64,000 bases of DNA from Luteimonas sp. JM171. Its GTDB lineage: Bacteria > Pseudomonadota > Gammaproteobacteria > Xanthomonadales > Xanthomonadaceae. Below, in pieces: positions 1 to 9,065 of the stretch. Position 1 is the first letter of the stretch, and every line of letters starts with the position of its first letter. A program made the translations under genes and the position numbers. The stretch lies in NCBI RefSeq assembly GCF_001717465.1, contig NZ_CP017074.1:1516873-1580872 (forward strand). Direction: 5' to 3'. The notes beneath the pieces are model-generated. The model made no database searches and was not told where the DNA came from. It worked only from the letters and a program-made list of their open reading frames with translations.

Positions 1-109
1 GGTAGCGGACGGAGTAGTCGGCCTTGAAGGGGGCGAGGGCGGCGTGGGCGGGGGAGGCGAGCAGCCCCACGAGCAGCGACAGTGCAGCGAGGAGGAAAAG
101 GCGGTTCAT
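1..109 (-). CDS. DUF3108-type periplasmic protein, N-terminal fragment
   Basis: Only the first 36 codons are inside the window; the gene runs off the left edge. Reading the minus strand from the ATG at 109 gives a short basic start, a leucine/alanine-rich hydrophobic stretch and an AHA-type signal peptidase site, followed by the start of a mature protein with the pattern APFKADYSVRY. That pattern resembles the beginning of DUF3108 domain proteins, which are secreted beta-rich proteins of unknown function. The signal peptide is seen directly. The family assignment rests on about a dozen residues and is tentative. Confidence 0.5.
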   Translation of the reverse strand, partial: MNRLFLLAALSLLVGLLASPAHAALAPFKADYSVRY

Positions 110-371
110 GGTGATTCCGGAAGGGTGGCGGAAAAAATCCAGCGGAACTTTACTTGAGGGTTGGTGAATGCGGGAGGAGGCTCGAGCCATGGGTGCCAGT
201 GCCGGGGTCTCGCGTGCCCAGCGACGATTGGAAAGGTTCGGCGAAAGGCGGCAACAACGCGGATTCCGCACCCTTGAACGGGCTGGGCCAAGCGTGCTCC
301 CAGCCGATTTCAGAGGCCGGCTCAGCCCAACCTGAATGGATGGCCGCACTGCCAGTCGTACAGGGAGCGGA
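110..371. other. intergenic region upstream of metB
   Basis: This divergent spacer lies between the minus-strand DUF3108-type gene and metB. It can be read as an N-terminal extension of metB starting at 154, but that stretch has no resemblance to the enzyme family, so it is treated as non-coding. No RNA gene or repeat was recognised. Confidence 0.5.
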
Positions 372-380
372 TGCTAGAAT
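372..380 (+). promoter_or_regulatory. possible extended -10 promoter of metB and the O-antigen operon
   Basis: The sequence TGCTAGAAT contains an extended -10 TG and a TAGAAT hexamer, 31 bases before the chosen metB ATG. No convincing -35 box is visible 16-18 bases upstream. If it works, it would also drive wzm and the following genes, because metB and wzm are separated by a single base. Confidence 0.35.
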
Positions 381-411
381 CCCCTGTTCGCTTTCCTCAG
401 GACCCCCCTGC

Positions 412-1602
412 ATGACGGACCATCGCGATTCGGCCGGGACAGGCTCCAAGGCATGGGGCCCCGGCACCCGTGCCATCCATGCTGGCCAGTCGCCGGATCC
501 CAGCACCGGGGCGGTGATGCCGCCCATCTACGCCACGTCCACCTACGCGCAGAGCAGCCCGGGCGAGCATCAGGGCTTTGAGTACTCGCGCAGCCACAAC
601 CCGACGCGCTTTGCATACGAGCGCTGCGCTGCCGGGCTGGAAAACGGCACCCGCGGCTTTGCGTTCGCGTCCGGGCTCGCGGCTACCAGCACCATCCTTG
701 AACTGCTCGACACCGGCAGCCACGTCATCGCCATGGACGACGTCTATGGCGGCAGCTACCGGCTGTTCGAAGGCGTGCGCCGCCGCAGCGCGGGGCTGGA
801 CTTCGACTGGGTGGATCTGAGCGACCTGGCCAAGTTCGAGGCCGCGATCCGTCCGCAGACGAAGATGGTCTGGATCGAGACCCCCACCAACCCGCTGCTC
901 AAGCTGGTCGACATCGCCGCCGTGGCGGAGATCGCCCGCAAGCGCGGTCTGATCGTGGTGGTGGACAACACTTTCAGCTCGCCGATCCTGCAGCACCCGC
1001 TGGAGCTGGGCGCGCACATCGTGGTGCACTCGGCCACCAAGTACCTCAACGGCCACTCCGACATGGTCGGCGGCATGGTGGTGGTCGGTGACGACGGGCA
1101 GATTGCGGACAGGCTCGCTTACCTCCAGAACGCCGTGGGTGCGGTGCAGGGCCCGTTCGACAGTTTCCTGGCGCTGCGTGGCCTGAAGACCCTGCACCTG
1201 CGCATGAAGGCCCACTGCGAGAACGCGCAGGCGATCGCCGAATTCCTGCAGGGGCACGAGGCGGTGCAGGAAGTGATCTACCCGGGCCTGCCTTCCCACC
1301 CGCAGCATGAGCTGGCCAAGCGGCAGATGGACGGGTTCGGCGGGATTGTTTCAATTCGGTTGAAGGGCGGCTATGAGGCGGCGAAGCGGTTCTGCGAGCG
1401 GACGAAGCTGTTCACCCTGGCCGAATCGCTGGGTGGGGTGGAGAGCTTGGTGAACCATCCGGCGGTGATGACGCATGCGAGCGTGCCGGCCGAGCGGCGG
1501 AAGGAGCTGGGGCTGGGGGATGAACTGGTGCGGCTGAGCGTTGGAATCGAGACGCTCGCGGACCTCCAGGAGGATCTGGGCAACGCCCTGGGTTCCGCCT
1601 GA
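412..1602 (+). CDS. metB: cystathionine gamma-synthase/gamma-lyase family PLP enzyme
   Basis: This 396-residue fold-type I PLP enzyme belongs to the Cys/Met metabolism family and should act in transsulfuration in the cytoplasm. The start at 412 gives the normal family length and begins just before the conserved TRAIHAGQ block. The reading frame is open further upstream, but that sequence is not family-like. The PLP-binding lysine is Lys210 in the SATKYLNGHSD motif, and the YSRSHNPTR block that contacts the cofactor phosphate is present. In Xanthomonas this gene marks the left border of the O-antigen locus. Synthase and lyase cannot be separated by eye, so the symbol follows the conserved synteny. 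Confidence 0.85.
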   Translation: MTDHRDSAGTGSKAWGPGTRAIHAGQSPDPSTGAVMPPIYATSTYAQSSPGEHQGFEYSRSHNPTRFAYERCAAGLENGTRGFAFASGLAATSTILELLDTGSHVIAMDDVYGGSYRLFEGVRRRSAGLDFDWVDLSDLAKFEAAIRPQTKMVWIETPTNPLLKLVDIAAVAEIARKRGLIVVVDNTFSSPILQHPLELGAHIVVHSATKYLNGHSDMVGGMVVVGDDGQIADRLAYLQNAVGAVQGPFDSFLALRGLKTLHLRMKAHCENAQAIAEFLQGHEAVQEVIYPGLPSHPQHELAKRQMDGFGGIVSIRLKGGYEAAKRFCERTKLFTLAESLGGVESLVNHPAVMTHASVPAERRKELGLGDELVRLSVGIETLADLQEDLGNALGSA

Positions 1603-1603
1603 A

Positions 1604-2392
1604 ATGCCCAACCTTTTTACTGACCTCAGGGAGAGCCTGCGCAGGCCGGAGTTCTGGATGTACTCCAGCTGGCTGGACATCATCACCCGTTACCGCAGGA
1701 CGCGGCTTGGCCTCATCTGGATCATCATCCCAACGGCCGTGTTCGTGGCTGCGATCGGGCAGGTGTACTCCACCGTCATGGGACACGACCCGGAGTTCTA
1801 CCTGCCGTACCTGGCGATCGGATTCGTCCTGTTCCGCTTCATGACCCAGTGCCTGTCGGAATCAGGCTCGATCCTCAGATCACACAAGCCATTCATCATG
1901 GATGGACGGGTGCGGATGACGGACTACGTCCTCCGCTCGATCGCCAAGGCCTTCTTCTTTTTCGTTTGCGCGTTCGTGGTCATCGCCGCGGCCGTTGCCT
2001 GGTCTCCGCAGACTTCGGTGGTCAACCTGTTGACCGTGCTGGCCACCTTCCCGTTGATCATGCTCAATTCGTTCTGGTTATCCAGCTGCATGTCGATGGT
2101 GGGCGCAAGACATGCCGACTCGTCGGAAATGGTCACTACGGTGATGCGCTTTGGCATGCTCCTCACCCCGATTTTGTGGGTGGGCGACCGCTTCCCGCCG
2201 GGGACCTTCGGTTGGTGGGCGGTTCACCTCAACCCGGCCTATCACCTCATTACGCTGGTCCGTAACCCCATCCTCGGGGAGCCTGTCCCATCGGCGAGCA
2301 TCTGGTTCGTTGCCGTCATGACAGTGCTCGGGTGGCTCCTGGCGGCAGTCGTTTATCGTCGATACGCGCGCTTCGTGCCGCTGTGGATTTGA
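1604..2392 (+). CDS. wzm: polysaccharide ABC exporter permease (Wzm-like)
   Basis: This 262-residue ABC-2 type membrane protein has about six hydrophobic segments and the usual family opening, in which a short amphipathic N-terminus (RRPEFWMYSSWLDI) precedes YRRTRLGLIW. Together with the downstream ATPase it should export a lipid-linked O-antigen or similar glycan across the inner membrane. The ATG lies one base after the metB stop, so the two are probably translationally coupled. A longer frame begins at 1541 inside metB, but the start at 1604 fits the family. It could also be a capsule-type (KpsM) permease. Confidence 0.85.
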   Translation: MPNLFTDLRESLRRPEFWMYSSWLDIITRYRRTRLGLIWIIIPTAVFVAAIGQVYSTVMGHDPEFYLPYLAIGFVLFRFMTQCLSESGSILRSHKPFIMDGRVRMTDYVLRSIAKAFFFFVCAFVVIAAAVAWSPQTSVVNLLTVLATFPLIMLNSFWLSSCMSMVGARHADSSEMVTTVMRFGMLLTPILWVGDRFPPGTFGWWAVHLNPAYHLITLVRNPILGEPVPSASIWFVAVMTVLGWLLAAVVYRRYARFVPLWI

Positions 2393-2405
2393 GGAGTCGG
2401 CCCCG

Positions 2406-3215
2406 ATGACAGCCCATATCCGCGTGCGCGACGTTGTCCTGGACGTCCCTTACTTCGAGCAGCCGGCCAAGGCAGCCCAGAATTGGCTGGGAACCCTGGT
2501 CAGCGCCGCCACGGCCGTGCCAAAACGGAAGTTCGCGCGACTCCTTGACGGGATCACGTTTGACATCAACGAGGGCGACCGCGTGGTGATGCTGGGCCGC
2601 AACGGCGCCGGCAAGACGACGATGCTCCGCGTGATGACTGGGGCGTTCACGCCCACCAGCGGCCATATCGAGGTCTCGGGCACGCGCCAGGCGCTGCTGA
2701 ACCTCAGCCTCGGCTTCAACCAGGAAGCAACCGTCCACGAGAACATTTTCCTGCGGGCGACGGCGATGGGGATCGAGTCCGGTCGCATCAAGGGAATGGT
2801 CGGCGAGGTATTGGAATTCGCGGAACTGGGCGACATCGAGAATCGGCGGCTGCTTACCTTGTCCGCAGGCCAGCGGATGCGCCTGGGCTTTGCCATCTCC
2901 ACGGTGGTGCAACACGACATCATGCTGCTCGACGAGTGGTTTGGAGCCGGCGACTTCGGATTCGTCCGCAAGGCCCGCGAGCGCCTGGTGGACAGGGTGA
3001 CGGGCAGCAAGATCGTGGTCGTGGCAAGCCACAACATGGAGTTGGCGCGGCGGCTGTGCAACCGTGGCATCGTTCTCCACCACGGCAAGCTGGAATTCGT
3101 CGGGTCGGTGACCGAAGCAATCAAGTTCTACAAGGGGCTTGTCGAGAAGTCGAAGCGTCTCCAGGCGCTGGAACTGGAAGCGCAGATTGCGGCCGATGCC
3201 GATGCCTTTGAGTGA
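2406..3215 (+). CDS. wzt: polysaccharide ABC exporter ATPase (Wzt-like)
   Basis: This is a 269-residue ABC ATPase. Walker A is GRNGAGKTT (residues about 64-72), followed by an LSAGQ signature near 158 and a Walker B ending in LLDEW near 178. The switch histidine is in VVASHNMEL. It partners the Wzm-like permease 13 bases upstream. The protein ends soon after the ATPase core, so it lacks the C-terminal carbohydrate-recognition domain of long Wzt proteins such as those of E. coli O8/O9a. In the short class, chain length is usually not set through substrate binding by Wzt. The next gene overlaps its stop by four bases. Confidence 0.87.
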   Translation: MTAHIRVRDVVLDVPYFEQPAKAAQNWLGTLVSAATAVPKRKFARLLDGITFDINEGDRVVMLGRNGAGKTTMLRVMTGAFTPTSGHIEVSGTRQALLNLSLGFNQEATVHENIFLRATAMGIESGRIKGMVGEVLEFAELGDIENRRLLTLSAGQRMRLGFAISTVVQHDIMLLDEWFGAGDFGFVRKARERLVDRVTGSKIVVVASHNMELARRLCNRGIVLHHGKLEFVGSVTEAIKFYKGLVEKSKRLQALELEAQIAADADAFE

Positions 3216-5350
3216 TGCCACAGTCCCCGCCTCCTTCGTCACGAACAATGGAGCCCGGTGCCGAAGTGGCCGAAGAGCTGCGCAGGCTGCGGAGGCAGCT
3301 TCGCGCGACTGAGCGGCAGCTGGAACTGCGCGAAGCGGAGCTGGACCTGCTTCGCGGCAGCCACTCATTCAAGCTCACTGCACCGCTGCGTTGGCTGCGG
3401 CGGCGGCTTTCGGCGTCCCCGGCCCCGCAGCCCTCGGTTGATTCAGTGCTCTCCGACGTCACTCGGCTGCCGGCCGCTGTCGGGGCCTTTCCAAAGCGCT
3501 TCGTCCAGCCTGGGCCACCCGAGCGCCTCAACGAGAGCCATCGTCCGCTGCGCCTGGATGTTGCGATCCAGCCCCTGGTTCCGCTTGCAGTCGCGGAAGG
3601 AAGCCTGCGGGAAGAGGCGTCGCCGTATTCCGAGCGGTATTACGGTGACCTCCCCAACCCGGTGCGCGTCGCCACCATCACCAGTGCGGAGTTCCGGCAG
3701 GAGTTGTCCTTTGATGCGTCCGTGCTGCCGCTCCATGCCAGCACGTGGGCCGACCAGCTTGCGCCCGGTCGGGTGGATGCGTTGTTGCTCGATGGCGCAT
3801 GGGAGCCCGAAGGGGGGTGGGGCGCGGGCTTTGGTGGCAGCCCATCCTCCCAGCAGCGGCTGGCCCCGCTGTTCGAATATTGCCAGCGCCACAGCGTGCC
3901 CGTGGTCCTTTGGGCCCGGGAAGACGCGCAACAGCTGGAGCGCTTGCAGTGGCTCTTGCCGTGGGTGGCGCGGGTGTATGCCGTGGATGCCGCCGGTGAA
4001 CAGTGGTTCCGGTCGCGGTTTCCCGAGCTGGGCGTGGGGTGTCTTCCTCCAGCGGTGCAGCCGGCCCTGTTCAACCCCGTTCGAAGCTATGGCCTGAGGG
4101 ATTGCGCAAAGGCTTTGTCGGGCACGGTGCTGTTCGATGGATGGTGGAGTGTCTCGTCCGGCCGTGTTTCCGACCCGGTGTTGGGTGTACTGGGTGACCG
4201 GCTGCGTATCGTGGATACGGACGGGGATTACTCCTGGGCCCGGCTGCAGGACATCGGCTCATACGCGTCGCTGGCACTTGGTTCCGTGACCCCCCTGGAA
4301 AAGTCCGCCCTGCTCAGGAGCGGCAGCGCGGAATTGTTCCTGGAACATTCCGGTGGAAGCCCGTGGCGTCTTACGGAGCGGATGCTGCGCGCTGCAGCCA
4401 GCGGCGCGGCGATTTTCGCGAAGGGCGCGCATGCGCACGCCCCGGTGAAGGCCCGGGAACTGCCCAACGGAGCCGAACCGGGGACCTTCAGCACTCTCCA
4501 GCCGACTTCAGTGGAACACGCCCGCGATGCGCATCTCGCGTTTCGCAACGTGCTGCAAGAGCACTGCCTTGCCGACAGATTGGCGATGATCTGGCGAGAC
4601 CTGGGCTTGAACGATGGCCGGCTGCCTGGGCCGACGCCGGTAGCACACCTCCTGGTGACCATGCGCCCTGAGCTGCTTGAGCGCTGCCTGGCCAGATTCC
4701 GCAACGACCTGTATCCCGAGCGCGAGCTCGTCGTCGTGCTGCATGGTGATGGCGTGGACATCCAGGCGGCTCGTGCACTGATCAAGGACAGCGAACCGGT
4801 CCGCCTGTTGCAAGCACCTTCCACGCGAAGCCTGGGCGACTGCCTGAACATGGCGATCGCCCACACCGAAGCACCCTTCTGGATGAAGATGGACGATGAC
4901 GATCATTACGGGCCTGCCTATACCCGGGACATGATGCTTTACCGCCGCGCCATTCGCGCCCCGCTCATGGGCAAGCCGCCGGCCTTCCTCCACCTGGGTG
5001 CGACGGATGAACTGAGGTGGGATGCGGAGTGGGCTTCGCTTGCGAACCTCCTGCATCACCCGGACGAGGCGAATGCGGCACTGGTGGCGGGAGGGACCTT
5101 GGCGGGTACCCGCGAAGTGCTGGAGAGCGAGGGTTTCTCGAGTTCGCGAAGAGGGGGCTCGGACTCCGAGTTCATCGAGCGATGCCTGGAGGGAGGCCAC
5201 AGCCTGTTGGCAACGGACGCGTTCAACTTCGCCCGTTTCCGGAGCGGGGATGAGGGATTCCACACCTGGAAGGTCTCAGATACCGACCTGCTGCAGCGCA
5301 CTGTGCCGGCCGGCTCCGGCGCAGCATTGGAACAACAGGTTTTCATTTAA
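3212..5350 (+). CDS. multidomain glycosyltransferase with N-terminal coiled coil (paralog 1)
   Basis: This is a 712-residue protein. Residues about 18-50 are rich in Arg, Glu and Leu and look like a coiled coil, followed by a short SHSFKLTAPLRWLRR segment common in polysaccharide-locus transferases. The middle part (about 130-450) resembles a GT-B-like or DUF3880-type region. The C-terminal part (about 475-700) is GT2-like, with a metal-binding acidic run Asp561-Asp564 in MKMDDDDHYGP. The start overlaps wzt as ATGA. It is clearly homologous to the next gene over most of its length. The sugar donor and linkage cannot be told from sequence alone. Confidence 0.75.
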   Translation: MMPQSPPPSSRTMEPGAEVAEELRRLRRQLRATERQLELREAELDLLRGSHSFKLTAPLRWLRRRLSASPAPQPSVDSVLSDVTRLPAAVGAFPKRFVQPGPPERLNESHRPLRLDVAIQPLVPLAVAEGSLREEASPYSERYYGDLPNPVRVATITSAEFRQELSFDASVLPLHASTWADQLAPGRVDALLLDGAWEPEGGWGAGFGGSPSSQQRLAPLFEYCQRHSVPVVLWAREDAQQLERLQWLLPWVARVYAVDAAGEQWFRSRFPELGVGCLPPAVQPALFNPVRSYGLRDCAKALSGTVLFDGWWSVSSGRVSDPVLGVLGDRLRIVDTDGDYSWARLQDIGSYASLALGSVTPLEKSALLRSGSAELFLEHSGGSPWRLTERMLRAAASGAAIFAKGAHAHAPVKARELPNGAEPGTFSTLQPTSVEHARDAHLAFRNVLQEHCLADRLAMIWRDLGLNDGRLPGPTPVAHLLVTMRPELLERCLARFRNDLYPERELVVVLHGDGVDIQAARALIKDSEPVRLLQAPSTRSLGDCLNMAIAHTEAPFWMKMDDDDHYGPAYTRDMMLYRRAIRAPLMGKPPAFLHLGATDELRWDAEWASLANLLHHPDEANAALVAGGTLAGTREVLESEGFSSSRRGGSDSEFIERCLEGGHSLLATDAFNFARFRSGDEGFHTWKVSDTDLLQRTVPAGSGAALEQQVFI

Positions 5351-5362
5351 GGGAGCGAGCGC

Positions 5363-7543
5363 ATGAAGAGCGGCGCAAAAAAGAGCGGGCCGGAAGACGC
5401 CACGGAAGCTGCGGAAATCAGGTTGTTGCAGGCCCACTTGCAGAAGGCGGAGCGACGGGCGGCGCGAGCGTTGCGGGACGCGCAGCTGGCTGAAGAAACC
5501 AAGCGCCAGATCCTTTCCAGCACGTCGTGGAAGATCACTGCGCCGATACGCCGTTTCCGCGCATTGCTGGGTGCGCCTCCTCCCATTGATGCCAACGTGG
5601 AAGTCGAACTCCCGCCAACTGCGGCCGACGTTCCCGCCGTCGATCTCGGCGATTCGCTGTTGCCGGGCGACCTTCCGGAATCCATGCTGGCACGCACGCC
5701 TGCCGAAGCGGAGCGCACCAACGAGGTTTGCGAAATACTGCAGCTCGACTGGACCATGGAAGGCCTTGTTCCGCCCGCGCTGCTCGCGCGGGGGCGGGCA
5801 ACGGGCGGCGCTCCGGCGTCCACCTATTTTGGCGATGAAGTCGATCCCCCACGCATCGCCTTCATTGGCACCCCCGACCTGGCGAACGAGCTCGCATTTG
5901 AGGCGGCAATCAGCGCCTTGCCGGAAGAGGGATGGCGTTCCCAGCTTGCTGCAGGCAACTTTTCGATGCTGCTGCTTGAGCCGGTCTGGCACGTGGGCAA
6001 CCGTGAGTGGCGCGGCAGCATGGCCGACGGAAGCAGGCGCCGCTCCGGGGTCGAAGAGGTCCTCGAATATGCGCGTGAGCGTGGGATCCCCACTGTCCTG
6101 TGGTTCCGTGCTGACTCCAGCGAGATCGAACACTTCGGCTGGATGGCGCCTCGCGTTGACGCCGTCTACGGCGTAAACCCTGACGTCGCGTCGAAGCTGG
6201 AAGAACGCGTGGGTCGGCCCGTCGCCGTCCTTCCTCCGGCAATCCAGCCCGCCCTGCATAACCCGCTGCGTTCATGGGAGCAGATCGGGGCCGGCGGGTT
6301 TGATGAGCGGGTGCTGTTCGACGGCTGGCTTGACCTCATGGAAGGCGCGGACTCTGATCCCCTGGTGCGTCATTTCAAGGATTCGCGCCTGCTGGTGGCG
6401 GAAAGCGAGTGGGAATTCGGCGGAGTCCGGCTGAACGACGTTCCAGAATTCAAGCGGAATGCGGCAGGATGCGTGTCCGGCCTGGGCAAGGCTGCCCTGG
6501 CGCGAATGGTGGCCGCGGAATTGTTCCGTGAGTCTCCGCTGATTCCGGAATGGCGACGCGAGCAAATGATCCAACGCTCGATCGCGTGCGGAACCATCGC
6601 CGCCACAAGCAGTGGACGAGGTCAGCAATGGGGCAGTCTGCCACTGCAGGGCAGACCCGAGACGCTCGCTCCAAGGATCGATGCGCTGCTTGACGACCCG
6701 CTCGCTCGCGCTCGGATGCGTCATCTGGCTTTCCGCGAGCTGTTCAGCAGCAACTGCCTCGCCGATCGTCTCAACCAGATTGCGTCCGATGTTGGGCTCA
6801 ACGTCTCCTTTGGACGGAAGCCTGCGACGGTGGCGGGCCTACTGATCACCATGCGACCGGAACTGCTGGAAAGTTGCCTGGATCGTTTCCGGGCCGACCT
6901 GTATCCCCACAAGGAGCTGGTGGTTGTGCTGCATGGCCAGCACTTCTCGTTGTCACAAGCGCGTTCCCTGGTCCGTCCCGGTGAGCCAATCTCCGTGTTC
7001 CAGTTTGGCAAGCAGCTGAGCCTCGGAGAGTGCCTGAACTTCGCCGCCTCCCAGACGGACGCCGACTACTGGGCGAAGTTCGACGACGACGATCTTTACG
7101 GCCCCAACTACCTGAGCGACATCATGCTGTATCGCCGGGCAACCAACTTCTCATTGGGGGGCAAGCCCGCCGCCTTCATCTACTCTGAAGGTGATCAGGA
7201 GATCCGCTGGGATCCCCAATATGCGAGCGAGCGGGCTTGGCAATACAGGCGCGCGAATCGCAAAGAGCGGATCCATATCGCGGGTGGGACCTTGATTGGA
7301 AAAATGGAAATATTGCGCGAAGTTCCGTTTTCGGATGTCCGCCGCCGCGGCTCAGATACGGATTTGTTACGTCGTGCCGACGCCGCCGGAATTGACTTCG
7401 TGGCCTTCGACTTTTTCAACTTTGCTTTGTTCCGCAGCGCCCAGCAGGGCTTCCACACTTGGAACAGCAACATGGAGGTATACAGGCATCGGACCGTGTC
7501 AGTCGGCCATACCTCCCAACACGAGTCCGTGATTTATGTCTGA
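5363..7543 (+). CDS. multidomain glycosyltransferase with N-terminal coiled coil (paralog 2)
   Basis: This 726-residue protein follows paralog 1 after 12 bases and repeats its architecture: a charged helical N-terminus, a TSWKITAPIRRFR segment, a middle domain with the shared PPAIQPALHNPLRSW block, and a GT2-like C-terminus with Asp574-Asp577 in KFDDDDLYGP. Matching blocks such as LLITMRPELLE and DLYPHKELVVVLHG occur in both proteins, so the pair arose by tandem duplication. Each may add a different residue of the repeat unit. The end overlaps the next gene by eight bases, showing a tight operon. Confidence 0.75.
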   Translation: MKSGAKKSGPEDATEAAEIRLLQAHLQKAERRAARALRDAQLAEETKRQILSSTSWKITAPIRRFRALLGAPPPIDANVEVELPPTAADVPAVDLGDSLLPGDLPESMLARTPAEAERTNEVCEILQLDWTMEGLVPPALLARGRATGGAPASTYFGDEVDPPRIAFIGTPDLANELAFEAAISALPEEGWRSQLAAGNFSMLLLEPVWHVGNREWRGSMADGSRRRSGVEEVLEYARERGIPTVLWFRADSSEIEHFGWMAPRVDAVYGVNPDVASKLEERVGRPVAVLPPAIQPALHNPLRSWEQIGAGGFDERVLFDGWLDLMEGADSDPLVRHFKDSRLLVAESEWEFGGVRLNDVPEFKRNAAGCVSGLGKAALARMVAAELFRESPLIPEWRREQMIQRSIACGTIAATSSGRGQQWGSLPLQGRPETLAPRIDALLDDPLARARMRHLAFRELFSSNCLADRLNQIASDVGLNVSFGRKPATVAGLLITMRPELLESCLDRFRADLYPHKELVVVLHGQHFSLSQARSLVRPGEPISVFQFGKQLSLGECLNFAASQTDADYWAKFDDDDLYGPNYLSDIMLYRRATNFSLGGKPAAFIYSEGDQEIRWDPQYASERAWQYRRANRKERIHIAGGTLIGKMEILREVPFSDVRRRGSDTDLLRRADAAGIDFVAFDFFNFALFRSAQQGFHTWNSNMEVYRHRTVSVGHTSQHESVIYV

Positions 7544-9026
7544 ACCCCGTGGGCCGCTGGCGACGGCGATAAGAGCACTGGGCCGCGCCGTCATGCAAAA
7601 GACCCCTGAAGCGCCTGGGCCAGGTGCGGCTGCGAGCGTCCAATATGAAGGCGAGGCGTCAGAATTGCTCTATTCCCGTGGTTTCATCCTGTGCCGGCCG
7701 GAGCGCGCCCCCGCCTCCGTAGCAAGCTGGAACCGATGGCGGGTGGGTGACTGGGAGCTCCGGGTAGATCCCCGGGTTCCGCTGGACCACGCTGCCGCGG
7801 GCGGGCGGGAGGTGTGGATCGTCGGCGATGCGTTTCACTCCCGGGCATCCGTCTTCACTGACGTCGCCCGTTGGGCGATGGGCGTAGATTCGCTTGATCT
7901 TCTAGAAGGGCTGGCAGGGCGCTTCTTATTGATCTCCCGAACCGGATCGAAGGTGGAGCTTTTTCATGACGCGATGGGCTCCCGAAGTGTCTTTTATGCG
8001 AATGGCGTGGTGGCATCCCACTCCGCGCTGGTCGCCGAAGTCACCGGCGCGGGGCTGCAGCCTTGGGTCCTACCATTCATCACGTCGCGTGGGTATATAA
8101 AAAGGGATGTAAAGTATCTGCCGGGACTCGATTCCCCATTCTCAGGTGTCGCACAGCTCACGCCGAATACTAGCCTCGACATCGGCGCAGCTCAGGTTCG
8201 GCGCTATTGGCCTCGGAGCTCCATAAGGGAAGCCACACGGGAACAGGCGCTTGATGCACTGCTTGAACAGTTGAGAGGCCTCCGTCAATACTTCATCGCA
8301 AAGGAGCTGCGGCCAATCATTGGCCTCAGCGCGGGTCGGGACAGCCGCGGAGTCTTAGCTGCATTACATGACCTGCAGCCAAGGATCTTCACGTTCGTAC
8401 GAAGTTCGTCGGACCGTGCTGGAAATCCTGCTGACACGCGTGCTGCCCGCGAGTTGGCAGATGTACTCGGCTTGGAGCTGGAGGTCATCCGCTTGCACTC
8501 ACCGCCCCCGCTCGATGGCGCGTCAACCGCATTTTCTGTCGCATTCCGGCATAACACCGGCTACGTTCGTGGGAATGGTTCCGGCTGGGTTGAGCACTAT
8601 GTCGGTGGCTCTTATCAAAATGAACTCTTCGTGCGAGGGTTCGGTGGCGAAGTAATGCGTGGGTTCTATCCTAAAACTGCTGAGGCCAATCCAAAATCCC
8701 TCTCCAATTTGTACGATGTAAATGCAGGCAGCAACATGACACGCGAGGCATTCGAGAGGTTCATGCGTATCTCGAACTGGAGTCGCATAGTTGGAACTGG
8801 ATATCAGCCCCAGGAAGCCCTCTACTGGGAGCACAGGATGGGCGTATGGGGGGCAAGTGCCCTGTCCGAATCCGACATGGCATTCCGTGGCATCCCTGGC
8901 TACAACGGGCGAGATTTATTCAGCAGCTTCATGGGGCTGCCATCTTCAATAGACCGCAGGTCAATTTTCGAGGCAGCAGTCTCAGCGTTGGCGCCAGAAC
9001 TCGGCGCAATCGCTTACGATCGCTAA
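7536..9026 (+). CDS. asparagine-synthetase-like PP-loop protein
   Basis: This 496-residue protein has the two-part layout of the asparagine synthetase/beta-lactam synthetase family. The N-terminal half carries the GRFLLI...DAMGSRSVFY pattern of the glutaminase-like domain. The C-terminal half has a PP-loop at residues 265-270 (SAGRDS in place of the usual SGGxDS), followed by a TFVRSSSDRAGNPAD substrate loop. There is no cysteine at position 2 and no short leader that would expose one, so the glutaminase activity is probably lost. The family adenylates a carboxylate and forms an amide. In this cluster that suggests amidation or aminoacylation of a sugar acid, which is inference. Confidence 0.65.
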   Translation: MSEPRGPLATAIRALGRAVMQKTPEAPGPGAAASVQYEGEASELLYSRGFILCRPERAPASVASWNRWRVGDWELRVDPRVPLDHAAAGGREVWIVGDAFHSRASVFTDVARWAMGVDSLDLLEGLAGRFLLISRTGSKVELFHDAMGSRSVFYANGVVASHSALVAEVTGAGLQPWVLPFITSRGYIKRDVKYLPGLDSPFSGVAQLTPNTSLDIGAAQVRRYWPRSSIREATREQALDALLEQLRGLRQYFIAKELRPIIGLSAGRDSRGVLAALHDLQPRIFTFVRSSSDRAGNPADTRAARELADVLGLELEVIRLHSPPPLDGASTAFSVAFRHNTGYVRGNGSGWVEHYVGGSYQNELFVRGFGGEVMRGFYPKTAEANPKSLSNLYDVNAGSNMTREAFERFMRISNWSRIVGTGYQPQEALYWEHRMGVWGASALSESDMAFRGIPGYNGRDLFSSFMGLPSSIDRRSIFEAAVSALAPELGAIAYDR

Positions 9027-9065
9027 TCTGAACGGGCAGTGCGTTCAGTAAGGAGTCCGTGCTCA

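Noticed and set aside
154..411. 86-residue N-terminal extension of the metB frame
   Set aside because: The sequence before 412 does not resemble the enzyme family, and a -10-like box lies inside it.
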